Origin: an uncultured Clostridia bacterium
GTDB taxonomy: Bacteria; Bacillota; Clostridia; TANB77; CAG-508
Length of the DNA: 64,000 bases
Assembly (NCBI GenBank): GCA_934133005.1
Contig: CAKPAI010000006.1
Coordinates: 5,594-69,593 of the forward strand
Direction of reading: 5' to 3'
In this document: positions 52,403 through 61,016 of the stretch, one piece after another
How the letters are laid out: each line of letters starts with the position of its first letter
Numbering within the stretch: the first letter of the stretch is position 1
The notes under the pieces: model-generated
Database searches by the model: none
The model's input: only the letters and a program-made list of their open reading frames with translations
Told to the model about the DNA's origin: nothing
Program-made: the position numbers and the translations under genes

Positions 52403-55207
52403 ATGAAAAAGTTAATAATAAATATTATAATAGCAGTATTTATGATGATGGCACTTTGCCAATTATCAAGTAATACTGCTATTGCTGCATCTGCAGACGA
52501 TGGTAAACAAACAATAGAAAATGGAACTTATATTATAAGGTCAAAGTTGAATACTAAGTTTGTTTTAGATGTATTGGGGGCTTCTAATGATGATGGAGCA
52601 AATGTGCAAATATATGAATATTCTAATGTGCCACAGAAAAAATATAAAGTTACATATATTGGAGATGGATATTATACAATAATTGCGTCTCACTCAAATA
52701 AGTCTTTGGATGTAAAGAGTGCATCTAAAGAAAAAGGTGCTAATGTTTGGCAATATGAATCAAATGATACTGATGCCCAGAAGTGGGTAATAAAAGATGC
52801 AGGGAATGGTTATTATAGTATAATCTCAAAGTGTAATAATTTATATGTTGATGTATTAGATGCTCGTGCTCAAAATTTTCAAAATATACAGATGTGTGAT
52901 GGTAATGGATTAGATGCACAAAAATTTTATTTTGAAAAAGTAGAAGAAGAAAAACCAATAAATAGACAAACAATAGAAGATGGAAAATATGTAATAAGAT
53001 CAGCAATAAATGAAAATTTTGCATTAGATGTATCTGGTGGTTCAAACGATAATGGAGCAAATATTCAATTATGGCAGTATTCTGAGGTGGCAAATCAGCA
53101 ATTTAATGTAAAATATCTAGGAGATGGCTATTATAAAATTTTAGCATCACATTCAGATAAATCAATAGACGTAAAAGATGCTTCTAAAGCAAAGGGAGCA
53201 AATGTGCAACAATGTGAACAGAATAAAGAAGATGCACAAAAGTGGATAATAAAAGATGTAGGAAATGGCTATTATAGTATAATATCAAAATGTAATGGAT
53301 TATATATAGATGCATATAATGCAGTAGCAGCAAATGGAACAAATATACAGATGTGTGATGGAAACGGACTAAATGCTCAAAAATTCAAATTTGAAAAAGT
53401 AAAAGAAATAGAAATTCCAGAAGGTAAAAAAACAATAGAAGATGGAGTATATTCGATTAAAACAGCAATAAATAAATCTTATAGTATTGACATAGAAAAA
53501 GGATCTATAAAAGATGGAGCAAATGCTCAGTTATATAAATATACAGGAGGAATAAGACAACAATTTAATATTACATATTTAAATAACGGAGCATATAAAA
53601 TAACGGCAATACATTCTAGAAAGGTTTTAGATGTAAAAAGTGCATCTAAAGAAAAAGGAGCTAATATCTGGCAATATGAATCAAATGATAGTTTAGCACA
53701 ACAATGGATAATAAAAGATAATGGAGATGGTACATACAGTATAATTTCTAAGTGTAACGGTTTATATGTAGATGTGTATAATGCAGTAGCAGCAAACGGA
53801 ACAAATATACAAATGTGTGATGGAAATGGATTAAATGCTCAAAAATTTTATATTGAAAAAACAAATTTAGTAACAACATTTGATGAAAGTAAATATCCTG
53901 GATATAAAGAAAGTATCGAAAAGCTAGCTAAGGAACACCCAAATTGGAATTTTGTATATCTGAAAACAAATTTAAAATTTAATGATGCAGTAAAAGGAGA
54001 AGCGGAAGTTCATTCAAGAAATTTAGTAGAGACATCACATAGTGGAGAATGGATTTGCTCTGTATGTGGAACAAAACTATATGATAGTGGTTGGTATTGT
54101 GCATCAGAAAAAGCAATTGCATATTACTTAGATCCAAGAAACTTTTTAGACGAAATAAATATATTCCAATTTGAAGATGTTAATGTGTACCTTGATGAAT
54201 CATGTACTTTAGATGGAATAAAAAGTAAAGTGGATGGTTCATTTTTGCAAAATTATGCAAATGATATAGAAAATGCTTCTAGAAATACAAATGTTAATCC
54301 ATATTATATAATCTCAAGATTATTCCAAGAGCAAGGAAAAAATGGTACTACAATTGGAAAGGGAATGGATGGAGGAGATGGAAAGACATATTATAATCCA
54401 TTTAATATAGGAGCTAATGGAAATGGCTGGAATGCAATATATGCAAATGCACTTGCAAGAGCTAAAAAAGAAGGCTGGGACTCAATGCAAAAGGCTATAG
54501 AAGGTGGAATTTATTTCTGCAAAGTAAACTGGCTAGAAAATTACCAAAATACATTATATCAAAATAGATGGGATATTGATTCTACAAATGGAAGTGCATT
54601 ATACACTCACCAATATATGCAAAATTTAATGGGAGCATATAGTGAAGCCAAGACTTTATACAGCATGTATAATAATACAGGAAAAATAAACTCTAAATTT
54701 ACATTTATAATTCCATTGTATGAAGAAATGGATTCAAGTATTTCAAGTTTACCTTCAGATAATACAGAAGCGTATCCAATAAATGTTGAAATAGTAGGAA
54801 CAAATGTAAGATTAAGAAAAGAAGCAAATACAAATTCAGAGATAATAAAAGAATTTGAAAATGCAGGGGAAATACTTTTATCAGTAGAAAGAGGAATAAA
54901 TTCAGACTGGCAAAAAGTAGTATTAAAAGACGGAACAGTTGGATATATATCAGGCACATACTTAAAACAAGTTGAAGATGTTACTACAACTAAATATACA
55001 GCAAAAGTAAAAACAAATGATGGAAACGGTTGTAACACAAGAATAGGACCAGGACTTAGTTTATCCAAACTTACAGCATTAGCAGATGGTGAAGAAGTAA
55101 CAGTTATAGATAATACAACATATAAAAATATAGATGGTTATGACTGGTTCAGAGTAATAATTCCAGACGGAAGGCAAGCTTTTATACCAGGTAAATACTT
55201 AAATTAA
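52403..55207 (+). CDS. Secreted wall hydrolase: three ricin-type lectin domains, glucosaminidase-like domain, two SH3 domains
   Basis: 934 residues with a signal peptide (cleavage near AIAAS-A, about 30). Three ricin-type beta-trefoil units follow (about 36-185, 190-335, 345-487), each with GxYTI or YSI-like strands, NGLYVD and GLNAQKF. Next is a glucosaminidase-like domain (about 495-775) starting HPNWNFVYLKTNLKFNDAV, with YYLDPRNFL, SRLFQEQG, and YYNPFNIGA, as in clostridial endo-beta-N-acetylglucosaminidases. An unusual CSVCGT...WYC cysteine group lies inside it. Two bacterial SH3 domains close the protein, each with a VRLRKEANTNS or TRIGPGLS turn. Likely binds surface glycan and trims peptidoglycan. 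GGGAG precedes the start. Confidence 0.87.
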   Translation: MKKLIINIIIAVFMMMALCQLSSNTAIAASADDGKQTIENGTYIIRSKLNTKFVLDVLGASNDDGANVQIYEYSNVPQKKYKVTYIGDGYYTIIASHSNKSLDVKSASKEKGANVWQYESNDTDAQKWVIKDAGNGYYSIISKCNNLYVDVLDARAQNFQNIQMCDGNGLDAQKFYFEKVEEEKPINRQTIEDGKYVIRSAINENFALDVSGGSNDNGANIQLWQYSEVANQQFNVKYLGDGYYKILASHSDKSIDVKDASKAKGANVQQCEQNKEDAQKWIIKDVGNGYYSIISKCNGLYIDAYNAVAANGTNIQMCDGNGLNAQKFKFEKVKEIEIPEGKKTIEDGVYSIKTAINKSYSIDIEKGSIKDGANAQLYKYTGGIRQQFNITYLNNGAYKITAIHSRKVLDVKSASKEKGANIWQYESNDSLAQQWIIKDNGDGTYSIISKCNGLYVDVYNAVAANGTNIQMCDGNGLNAQKFYIEKTNLVTTFDESKYPGYKESIEKLAKEHPNWNFVYLKTNLKFNDAVKGEAEVHSRNLVETSHSGEWICSVCGTKLYDSGWYCASEKAIAYYLDPRNFLDEINIFQFEDVNVYLDESCTLDGIKSKVDGSFLQNYANDIENASRNTNVNPYYIISRLFQEQGKNGTTIGKGMDGGDGKTYYNPFNIGANGNGWNAIYANALARAKKEGWDSMQKAIEGGIYFCKVNWLENYQNTLYQNRWDIDSTNGSALYTHQYMQNLMGAYSEAKTLYSMYNNTGKINSKFTFIIPLYEEMDSSISSLPSDNTEAYPINVEIVGTNVRLRKEANTNSEIIKEFENAGEILLSVERGINSDWQKVVLKDGTVGYISGTYLKQVEDVTTTKYTAKVKTNDGNGCNTRIGPGLSLSKLTALADGEEVTVIDNTTYKNIDGYDWFRVIIPDGRQAFIPGKYLN
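52511..53863 (+). repeat. Three tandem ricin-domain repeats at DNA level
   Basis: Three units of roughly 430-450 bases encode the lectin domains. Units 2 and 3 share long near-identical stretches around 53310-53390 and 53770-53850 (encoding DAYNAVAANGTNIQMCDGN-type sequence). Unit 1 is more diverged in that stretch, although it shares a SASKEKGANVWQYES-type segment with unit 3. This mosaic pattern suggests recombination between units. Confidence 0.75.
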
Positions 55208-55232
55208 AATTTTTATATGGGAAAGAGGAAAA

Positions 55233-55829
55233 ATGAAGAAAATTAAATTTTTAGTAATATTTATGACAATAATGACGATGGCATTAAGTGGTTTTGCTTT
55301 TGCTGGAATGGCTGATTGGGATGACAAAACTGCAGATGAAGAATCAAAGAATTTGTTGCAGGAGCAAGAAAAAGAACATAGTGAAATTGAAAATAAATCA
55401 AGCAATAATTATTTAGAGAGTTTAAAAGTAGAAGGACATGAGTTCACATTTAATAAACAAACAATAAATTATGATATAGGTGAAGTTGAAGAAAAGACTA
55501 TAAATATAGAAGCGATTTTAGAAGATGAAAAAGCAACGGTAAATGGTGCAGGAAAAGTAGAATTAAAAGAAGGCGAAAATGACATAAGAGTTGATGTTAT
55601 ATCAGAAAGTGGAACTACTAGGACATATCATATAAAAGCTGTATATAAGTCAAATAATAAAACAGAAGATGTAAATAGTAATGTAATTACTAATAATGAG
55701 GTAAATGCCGAAACGAAGATAAATGATGAAGAACAAATAAAAGAAGATAATAATATCTTAATTTTAGTAGGAATTGTAGCAGTGATAATCATAATTGTTT
55801 TTCTTGCAATAAAGCAGAAGAAAAGATAG
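55233..55829 (+). CDS. Secreted, membrane-anchored protein with cadherin-like beta-sandwich domain
   Basis: 198 residues: signal peptide (to about FAFAG, residue 24), a charged linker, and a cadherin-like beta-sandwich (about 60-138) with YLESLKVEGHEFTFN, INYDIGEVEEKTINI, GEGENDIRV-type strand LKEGENDIRVDV and RTYHIKAVY. An acidic linker and a C-terminal membrane span with KQKKR end follow, so the domain stays tethered outside. GAGGA precedes the start. Found after the lectin hydrolase and probably a surface partner; no enzymatic motif. Confidence 0.78.
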   Translation: MKKIKFLVIFMTIMTMALSGFAFAGMADWDDKTADEESKNLLQEQEKEHSEIENKSSNNYLESLKVEGHEFTFNKQTINYDIGEVEEKTINIEAILEDEKATVNGAGKVELKEGENDIRVDVISESGTTRTYHIKAVYKSNNKTEDVNSNVITNNEVNAETKINDEEQIKEDNNILILVGIVAVIIIIVFLAIKQKKR

Positions 55830-55835
55830 AAAATG

Positions 55836-55872
55836 AAATAGATGTTCAAAATATTTGAGCATCTATTTTTTT
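55836..55872 (+). terminator. Intrinsic terminator
   Basis: AAATAGATGTTCAAA and TTTGAGCATCTATTT form a near-perfect stem with a tiny loop, followed by a T-run to 55872. It ends the hydrolase and beta-sandwich transcript. Confidence 0.88.
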
Positions 55873-55883
55873 GACTATTTTAG

Positions 55884-55911
55884 TTGAAAAATACCAAACT
55901 TATGGTATAAT
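55884..55911 (+). promoter_or_regulatory. Probable SigA promoter, extended -10, for the TagO-like gene
   Basis: TTGAAA (55884-55889), 16-base spacer, TATAAT (55906-55911), with TGG directly before the -10 as an extended element. The resulting leader is about 55-60 bases and contains the hairpin described separately. Confidence 0.65.
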
Positions 55912-55938
55912 CGTACTAGAAAAAATGTTTTACACATG

Positions 55939-55980
55939 AAAGGAGATTTGCATAAGATTTTTATGCAATAAGTTTGAATA
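55939..55980 (+). promoter_or_regulatory. Shine-Dalgarno separated from the start by a perfect hairpin (TagO-like gene)
   Basis: AAAGGAG at 55939-55945 is 28 bases from TTG 55974, too far to serve it in linear form. Between them TTGCATAA (55948-55955) pairs perfectly with TTATGCAA (55961-55968) around a 5-base loop. If the stem folds, the effective spacing becomes about 7 bases. Alternatively the site serves a short leader frame (TTG 55949 to TAA 55970, seven codons). Confidence 0.55.
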
Positions 55981-57113
55981 TGTGGGGAGATATAGCAATA
56001 GCGTTTTTACTAGCATTTATAACAGCTTATGTAATAACGCCATATACAATAAGATTAGCAAGAAAAGTAGGAGCAGTGGACCTTCCAGATAAAAGAAGAG
56101 TAAATAAAGAAGCAATGCCACGTTTAGGAGGACTTGCTGTAATTGCAGGATTTGTGGTATCTGTCATTTATCTTGTAATATCGATGGCTCTAGAGAAAAA
56201 AATAGATTTTATGCAGGATGAATTATATAAAAAACTTATTGGCTTTTTTGCAGGAATACTAGTATTAGGTGTTATTTGTTTTATAGATGATGCAAAAGAT
56301 ATTCCGCCACTTGTAAAACTTGGAGGACAACTTATTGCAGCAATACTAGTTGCTTCTAGTGGAATTTTAATTGATAATTTTACAATACCATTTGCTGAAA
56401 ATGGAGTCGTTTTGAATGAAGTGTTTAGTTTTTTACTAACGGTTGGTTGGATAGTTGGTGTCACTAATGCAATAAATCTTATAGATGGATTGGATGGCCT
56501 TTCTTCAGGAATAACACTAATTTCATGTATATCGCTTCTTATAATATTTGCATTAAATGAATCACCACTTATAGCAGTGGTATTAATTACAGCTCTAGCT
56601 GGATCAATTGTAGGATTTTTGCCATATAATTTTAATCCTGCAAAAACATTTATTGGAGATGTTGGCTCTAATTTTATGGGGTTCTCAATTGCTGTAATAT
56701 CAATTTTAGGTGTGGCAAAAACTTATACAGTAGTTGTAATTGTAGCACCAATAATGGTGCTTGCTCTTCCAATATTTGATACTATTTGGGCAATTATTAG
56801 GAGACTCATAAAAACAAAATCAATAAAAGGAATATTTAAAGCAGATAAAGGACATTTACATCACAGATTAATGGCTCGTGGATATACGCAAAAGCAAGCT
56901 GTACTTATTTTATATGGAGCAACAGCAACTTTAGGAATGACAGCAATTGTATTATTAGATAGTGGTGTATGGAAAGCCTTATCATTTGCTTTACTTGTAA
57001 TTGCGATATTTGCAATTGGATATAAAGATATCTTTCATCTAAAAGAAGAAACGATGGCAAATAAAGCAAAAATAACAGAGGATGCAGAAAACCAGAAAGA
57101 GCAAAATAAATAG
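55974..57113 (+). CDS. TagO/WecA-type undecaprenyl-phosphate N-acetylaminosugar-1-phosphate transferase
   Basis: Starts wall-polymer synthesis by moving GlcNAc-1-phosphate (usual substrate) onto undecaprenyl phosphate. About 379 residues from TTG 55974; ATG 55980 is the alternative. Around eleven membrane segments. Catalytic loops are visible: VDLPDKRRVNKEAMPRLGG, FIDDAKDIPPL, NAINLIDGLDGLSSG, FIGDVGSNFMGF, and HLHHRLMARGYTQKQAV, the last distinguishing TagO/WecA from MraY. A different initiating enzyme is encoded at 23430, so two polymers probably start independently. Confidence 0.93.
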   Translation: MNMWGDIAIAFLLAFITAYVITPYTIRLARKVGAVDLPDKRRVNKEAMPRLGGLAVIAGFVVSVIYLVISMALEKKIDFMQDELYKKLIGFFAGILVLGVICFIDDAKDIPPLVKLGGQLIAAILVASSGILIDNFTIPFAENGVVLNEVFSFLLTVGWIVGVTNAINLIDGLDGLSSGITLISCISLLIIFALNESPLIAVVLITALAGSIVGFLPYNFNPAKTFIGDVGSNFMGFSIAVISILGVAKTYTVVVIVAPIMVLALPIFDTIWAIIRRLIKTKSIKGIFKADKGHLHHRLMARGYTQKQAVLILYGATATLGMTAIVLLDSGVWKALSFALLVIAIFAIGYKDIFHLKEETMANKAKITEDAENQKEQNK

Positions 57114-57123
57114 GAGAAATAAA

Positions 57124-58071
57124 ATGAAAAAAATTACAATTTTAGTACCAGCATATAATGAAGAAGAATCACTAAATGCGTTATATGAAAGAATAAGCAA
57201 AATAATGAATTCAATGGAAAATTATGAATTTGAATTATTATTTATAAATGATGGAAGTAAAGATAAAACTTTAAGTATGATAAAAGAATTGAGAAGTAAA
57301 GATAACAGAGTATGCTATGTGGATTTTTCAAGAAACTTTGGAAAAGAAATAGCCATGATAGCGGGGCTTGACTATGCGACTGGAGATTGCGTAATTATAA
57401 TGGATGCAGACCTTCAAGATCCCCCAGAGTTAATTCCTCAAATGGTAGAGCTTTGGGAGCAAGGATATGATGATGTATATGCAAAAAGAAGATCAAGAGC
57501 AGGAGAAACTTGGTTAAAAAAATTTACATCAAAAATGTACTATAAAGTATTGCAAAGTCTAACTAAAGTGGAAATTCAAAAAGATACTGGAGATTTCAGA
57601 CTATTAGATAGAAGATGTGTAAATGCTTTAAGGAAAATGAGAGAAAATGGTAGATGTTCAAAGAGCATGTTTAGCTGGATTGGATACAATAAAAAAGAAA
57701 TAATGTATGATAGAGATCCAAGATTTGCAGGCCAAACAAAGTGGAACTACAAAAAATTAATAGACCTAGCAATAGATGGAATAACATCATTTACAACGTC
57801 ACCACTTAGAATTGCAACATATATTAGTATACCAACTTTTCTAACATTACTTATTTATTTCATATATGTAATAGTAAAATGTATAAGACTAAATATAGCA
57901 ATACAAGCATTCCAAGCAACAATTTTATTAATATTATTCTTTGCAGGAATACAAATAATTCTAATTGGAATTATGGGAGAATATCTAGGCAGAATATTTA
58001 ATGAATCAAAAAATAGACCATTATATTTAGTAAATGAATATAATGGCGAGAAAGAAATGAACGATAAATAG
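57124..58071 (+). CDS. GtrB/CsbB-like polyprenyl-phosphate glycosyltransferase
   Basis: 315 residues from ATG 57124 (GGAG at 57113-57116); the open frame extends further up inside the preceding gene. GT2 core: TILVPAYNEEESLNALY, FINDGSKDKT, FSRNFGKEIAMIAGLDYA and MDADLQDPPELI, then DTGDFRLLDRR and AGQTKWNYKKLIDLAIDGI, and two C-terminal membrane spans (about 232-252 and 268-290). This is the enzyme type that charges undecaprenyl phosphate with a hexose for side-branch transfer, and could serve the GtrII-like protein at 33483. Confidence 0.92.
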   Translation: MKKITILVPAYNEEESLNALYERISKIMNSMENYEFELLFINDGSKDKTLSMIKELRSKDNRVCYVDFSRNFGKEIAMIAGLDYATGDCVIIMDADLQDPPELIPQMVELWEQGYDDVYAKRRSRAGETWLKKFTSKMYYKVLQSLTKVEIQKDTGDFRLLDRRCVNALRKMRENGRCSKSMFSWIGYNKKEIMYDRDPRFAGQTKWNYKKLIDLAIDGITSFTTSPLRIATYISIPTFLTLLIYFIYVIVKCIRLNIAIQAFQATILLILFFAGIQIILIGIMGEYLGRIFNESKNRPLYLVNEYNGEKEMNDK

Positions 58072-58072
58072 A

Positions 58073-58123
58073 AGGGAGAAGACTGATTTTTGAAAGCAAT
58101 TAAAATCAGTCTATGAACTTATG
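58073..58123 (+). promoter_or_regulatory. Shine-Dalgarno separated from the start by a perfect hairpin (ruvB)
   Basis: AGGGAGAA (58073-58080) is followed at once by GACTGATTTT (58081-58090), which pairs perfectly over 10 bases with AAAATCAGTC (58102-58111) around an 11-base loop. The ruvB start is 9 bases after the stem. In linear form the spacing is over 40 bases. Same layout as ahead of the TagO-like gene, with unrelated stem sequence. Confidence 0.55.
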
Positions 58124-59122
58124 ATGGAAAATATAATTACAAAACCAGAAATAACAGATAAGACAGAGGAAAAATTTGAAAGTACTTTAAGACCTCAAAA
58201 GTTAGATGATTACATTGGACAAAAAAAAGTAAAAGATAGTATGAAAATTTGTATAGAAGCTGCAAAAATGAGAAATGAGTCTCTTGACCATGTACTTCTA
58301 TACGGACCTCCAGGATTAGGAAAGACTACACTTGCAAGTATTATTGCAAATGAAATGGAAGCAAACTTGAAAATAACGTCAGGACCAACAATAACAAAAC
58401 CAGGAGATTTAGCTGCAATTCTTACAAATTTAAGGGAAGGAGATATTTTATTTATTGATGAAATTCACAGAATAAATAAAAATATCGAAGAAATTTTATA
58501 TCCTGCTATGGAAGATTTTAAAGTGGATATTATAATCGGTAAAGGTCCAACTGCAAAGTCAATAAGGCTAAATTTACCTCATTTTACTTTAATAGGAGCA
58601 ACAACCAAGGCAGGTTCTTTATCTACACCATTAAGAGATAGATTTGGAATAGTTCATAGATTAGAGTTATATAATGAACAAGATTTAACTAAAATAATAA
58701 AAAGATCAGCTTATATTTTAGGATTAGAATTAGATGAAAAATCTGCTTTAGAAATAGCAAGAAGATCTAGAGGAACACCTAGAATTGCCAATAGACTTTT
58801 GAAAAGAGTTAGAGATTATGCTTATGTTTTTAGTGAGGGAAGAACTGATTTAAAAGTAACAAAAGAAGCACTAAATAAGCTAGAAATAGATGAAATAGGT
58901 TTAGATGAAGTAGATAGAAGAATTCTGGAGACGATGATTTTAAAATATCAAGGAAGACCAGTTGGGCTTGAAACTTTAGCAACAACTATTGGAGAGGATT
59001 TTGAAACAGTAGAAGATGTGTATGAACCATATCTTATTCAAATCGGATTTGTTGGAAGAACACCAAAAGGAAGAATACCACTTCCTTTAGCATATAAGCA
59101 CTTAGGATTAGAGGAAAATTAA
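58121..59122 (+). CDS. ruvB: Holliday junction helicase RuvB
   Basis: AAA+ motor for branch migration of Holliday junctions with RuvA. 333 residues: LRPQKLDDYIGQ, Walker A GPPGLGKTTLA near 64, Walker B ILFIDEIHRIN, the RuvB-specific LIGATTKAGSLSTPLRDRFG, arginine finger region RRSRGTPRIANRLLKRVRD, and the C-terminal winged helix with LETLATTIGED and GFVGRTPKGR. Two adjacent ATGs (58121 and 58124) are possible. ruvA is not adjacent; the gene sits among polysaccharide genes, which is unusual. It could be co-transcribed with the GtrB-like gene. Confidence 0.96.
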   Translation: MMENIITKPEITDKTEEKFESTLRPQKLDDYIGQKKVKDSMKICIEAAKMRNESLDHVLLYGPPGLGKTTLASIIANEMEANLKITSGPTITKPGDLAAILTNLREGDILFIDEIHRINKNIEEILYPAMEDFKVDIIIGKGPTAKSIRLNLPHFTLIGATTKAGSLSTPLRDRFGIVHRLELYNEQDLTKIIKRSAYILGLELDEKSALEIARRSRGTPRIANRLLKRVRDYAYVFSEGRTDLKVTKEALNKLEIDEIGLDEVDRRILETMILKYQGRPVGLETLATTIGEDFETVEDVYEPYLIQIGFVGRTPKGRIPLPLAYKHLGLEEN

Positions 59123-59144
59123 CCAAAAGAAAAAGGGGAAAATA

Positions 59145-61004
59145 ATGGAAATTTTATTTATATTAACACAAATTGTACTATTAGTTAGCTTTATTTTAGT
59201 TAAGAAAACAGAAAAAGAATTAAATATATTATCTTTTATAGTAATGGGAGTTGGATTATTGCTATGCCATAATGTGCTAGTTTGTTATATATTTACATTC
59301 TTTGGAATACCAGTAACATTATTGTCACTTTCAATAATAAATATTTTACTTATAGGAATATTTACTTTTTTTATAGTAAAGAAAAAGCAAATTCAAAAAT
59401 ACAAGTTTTTTAAAATGGACTTATTATATATTGCAATACTTGGAGTTATAGTACTTGGAACTGCATATGTAAATTTTGGATTCCCATTTAATATTAAATA
59501 TGAAACAGGAGATCCATCAGTCCACTATTTAACTTCAGAAATGTTTGAAAGAGCAGATTCATTGTTAATAAATGAAAGAGATTACGTTTATGGAAGCTTT
59601 ACTACAAGAAAAGCTGCTTCTTATGTTAATAGTGGACTAATTATGAAATGTTTTGATGGCATAATGAATTCATTTGACTTTTATAAAATATTTATAGTAT
59701 TTGGAATATTTATATTTGCTATAACTTCTTGGTCAATGTATTTACTTTTGAGTTCATTTGCCAAAAATAGATTAGAAAGATTTCTTGCTTTTATTGTAAG
59801 CATGCTATATTCATTAGGATATCCATTAAATAGCTTTTTATTTGGATTTGAATATTTAAGCATGGGGATTCTTATGTGTGAACTAATATTTATGATGATC
59901 TTATATTTTAAAGATGCAGAAATGAAATTATCTTATAAAATTGGAATGTTATCACTTTTAAATTTTGGTTTATTTAACTCATATTGGATGTTTATACCTT
60001 TTATGTATCCCGCTGAATGGATATATTTTTGTGTAGAAAGTTATAAAGAAAAGAAAACAATTTTTACTAGAAAAAATATTTTAATATTATCAGTTACTTT
60101 ACTTGTTCCATTTATATTAGGATTTATATATTATATGGTACCACAAGTATATAGTATTCTTATAAAAGAAAACTCGATCGATGAAAATTTTTTAGATGCA
60201 TCACAATATTTAGTAGGAAAAGGCCTTGCTGTTAAAGGATATATTTATGCCAATATATATTCTAATATGCTACTATTACTACCAATTCCAATATATTTAA
60301 TGTGTAAAAAATTAAAAGAAAACAGTTTTAGTTTTATAACACTTGCAGTGTGCATAGCATTTATTGAAATATTACTTATGGGTTACGCATATGGAAAAGT
60401 ATCATTGTATTATTTAAGTAAAAATTACTACGTTTTATGGTTTATACTTATGTACTTAAACTATAAGGGAATTATTCTTTTATGTCAAAAATCAAAGGTA
60501 ATTCCATTAACGTCAATTGTAGCATATATAACAATTATAATTATAACTCTAGGTTTCGGCAATGTAAAAATGAGAAATCAAAAAAAGTATTATCTTGAAG
60601 ATGAAAAAATATATGATTTTGCAAATATATATGGAGCTAATAGAGACATATTAAAAAATCATGAAACAGATTTATATTATGATGAAATACAAATATTAAA
60701 ATACATGAATGAAAACATTAGTAAAGATTCAAAAATTGAGATTATAGGTAATTCTGAACAATGTTTCTGGCAATATACATTAACTGAATATATAAATAAT
60801 AAGGATAGTGAAAATGATTTATATGGAGAACATAAAATAAAGAAAAAATTATTTGATACAACTCAAGATATTTACAAAGCAGATTATATTGTATGTTTTA
60901 AAAGGTCATTACCATATAATACTTTAAAAGAGGATATAGCACAAATTGCTGGAGAGACAATCATTGAAAATGATTATGCAAAGATAATTAAGTGTAATAA
61001 ATAA
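59145..61004 (+). CDS. Large multi-pass membrane protein, possible GT-C type, function unknown
   Basis: 619 residues with about 14 membrane segments and a soluble C-terminal region (about 480-619). The first large loop contains FGFPFNIKYETGDPSVHYLTSEMF, where an acidic residue in an extracytoplasmic loop after the first spans resembles GT-C enzymes, but I see no decisive family motif. The C-terminal part (EIQILKYMNENISKDSKIEI) resembles those of uncharacterised GT-C-like proteins in polymer clusters. GGGGAA precedes the ATG. Co-directional with the next membrane protein, 12 bases apart. Confidence 0.6.
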   Translation: MEILFILTQIVLLVSFILVKKTEKELNILSFIVMGVGLLLCHNVLVCYIFTFFGIPVTLLSLSIINILLIGIFTFFIVKKKQIQKYKFFKMDLLYIAILGVIVLGTAYVNFGFPFNIKYETGDPSVHYLTSEMFERADSLLINERDYVYGSFTTRKAASYVNSGLIMKCFDGIMNSFDFYKIFIVFGIFIFAITSWSMYLLLSSFAKNRLERFLAFIVSMLYSLGYPLNSFLFGFEYLSMGILMCELIFMMILYFKDAEMKLSYKIGMLSLLNFGLFNSYWMFIPFMYPAEWIYFCVESYKEKKTIFTRKNILILSVTLLVPFILGFIYYMVPQVYSILIKENSIDENFLDASQYLVGKGLAVKGYIYANIYSNMLLLLPIPIYLMCKKLKENSFSFITLAVCIAFIEILLMGYAYGKVSLYYLSKNYYVLWFILMYLNYKGIILLCQKSKVIPLTSIVAYITIIIITLGFGNVKMRNQKKYYLEDEKIYDFANIYGANRDILKNHETDLYYDEIQILKYMNENISKDSKIEIIGNSEQCFWQYTLTEYINNKDSENDLYGEHKIKKKLFDTTQDIYKADYIVCFKRSLPYNTLKEDIAQIAGETIIENDYAKIIKCNK

Positions 61005-61016
61005 AGGAGAAAATGA

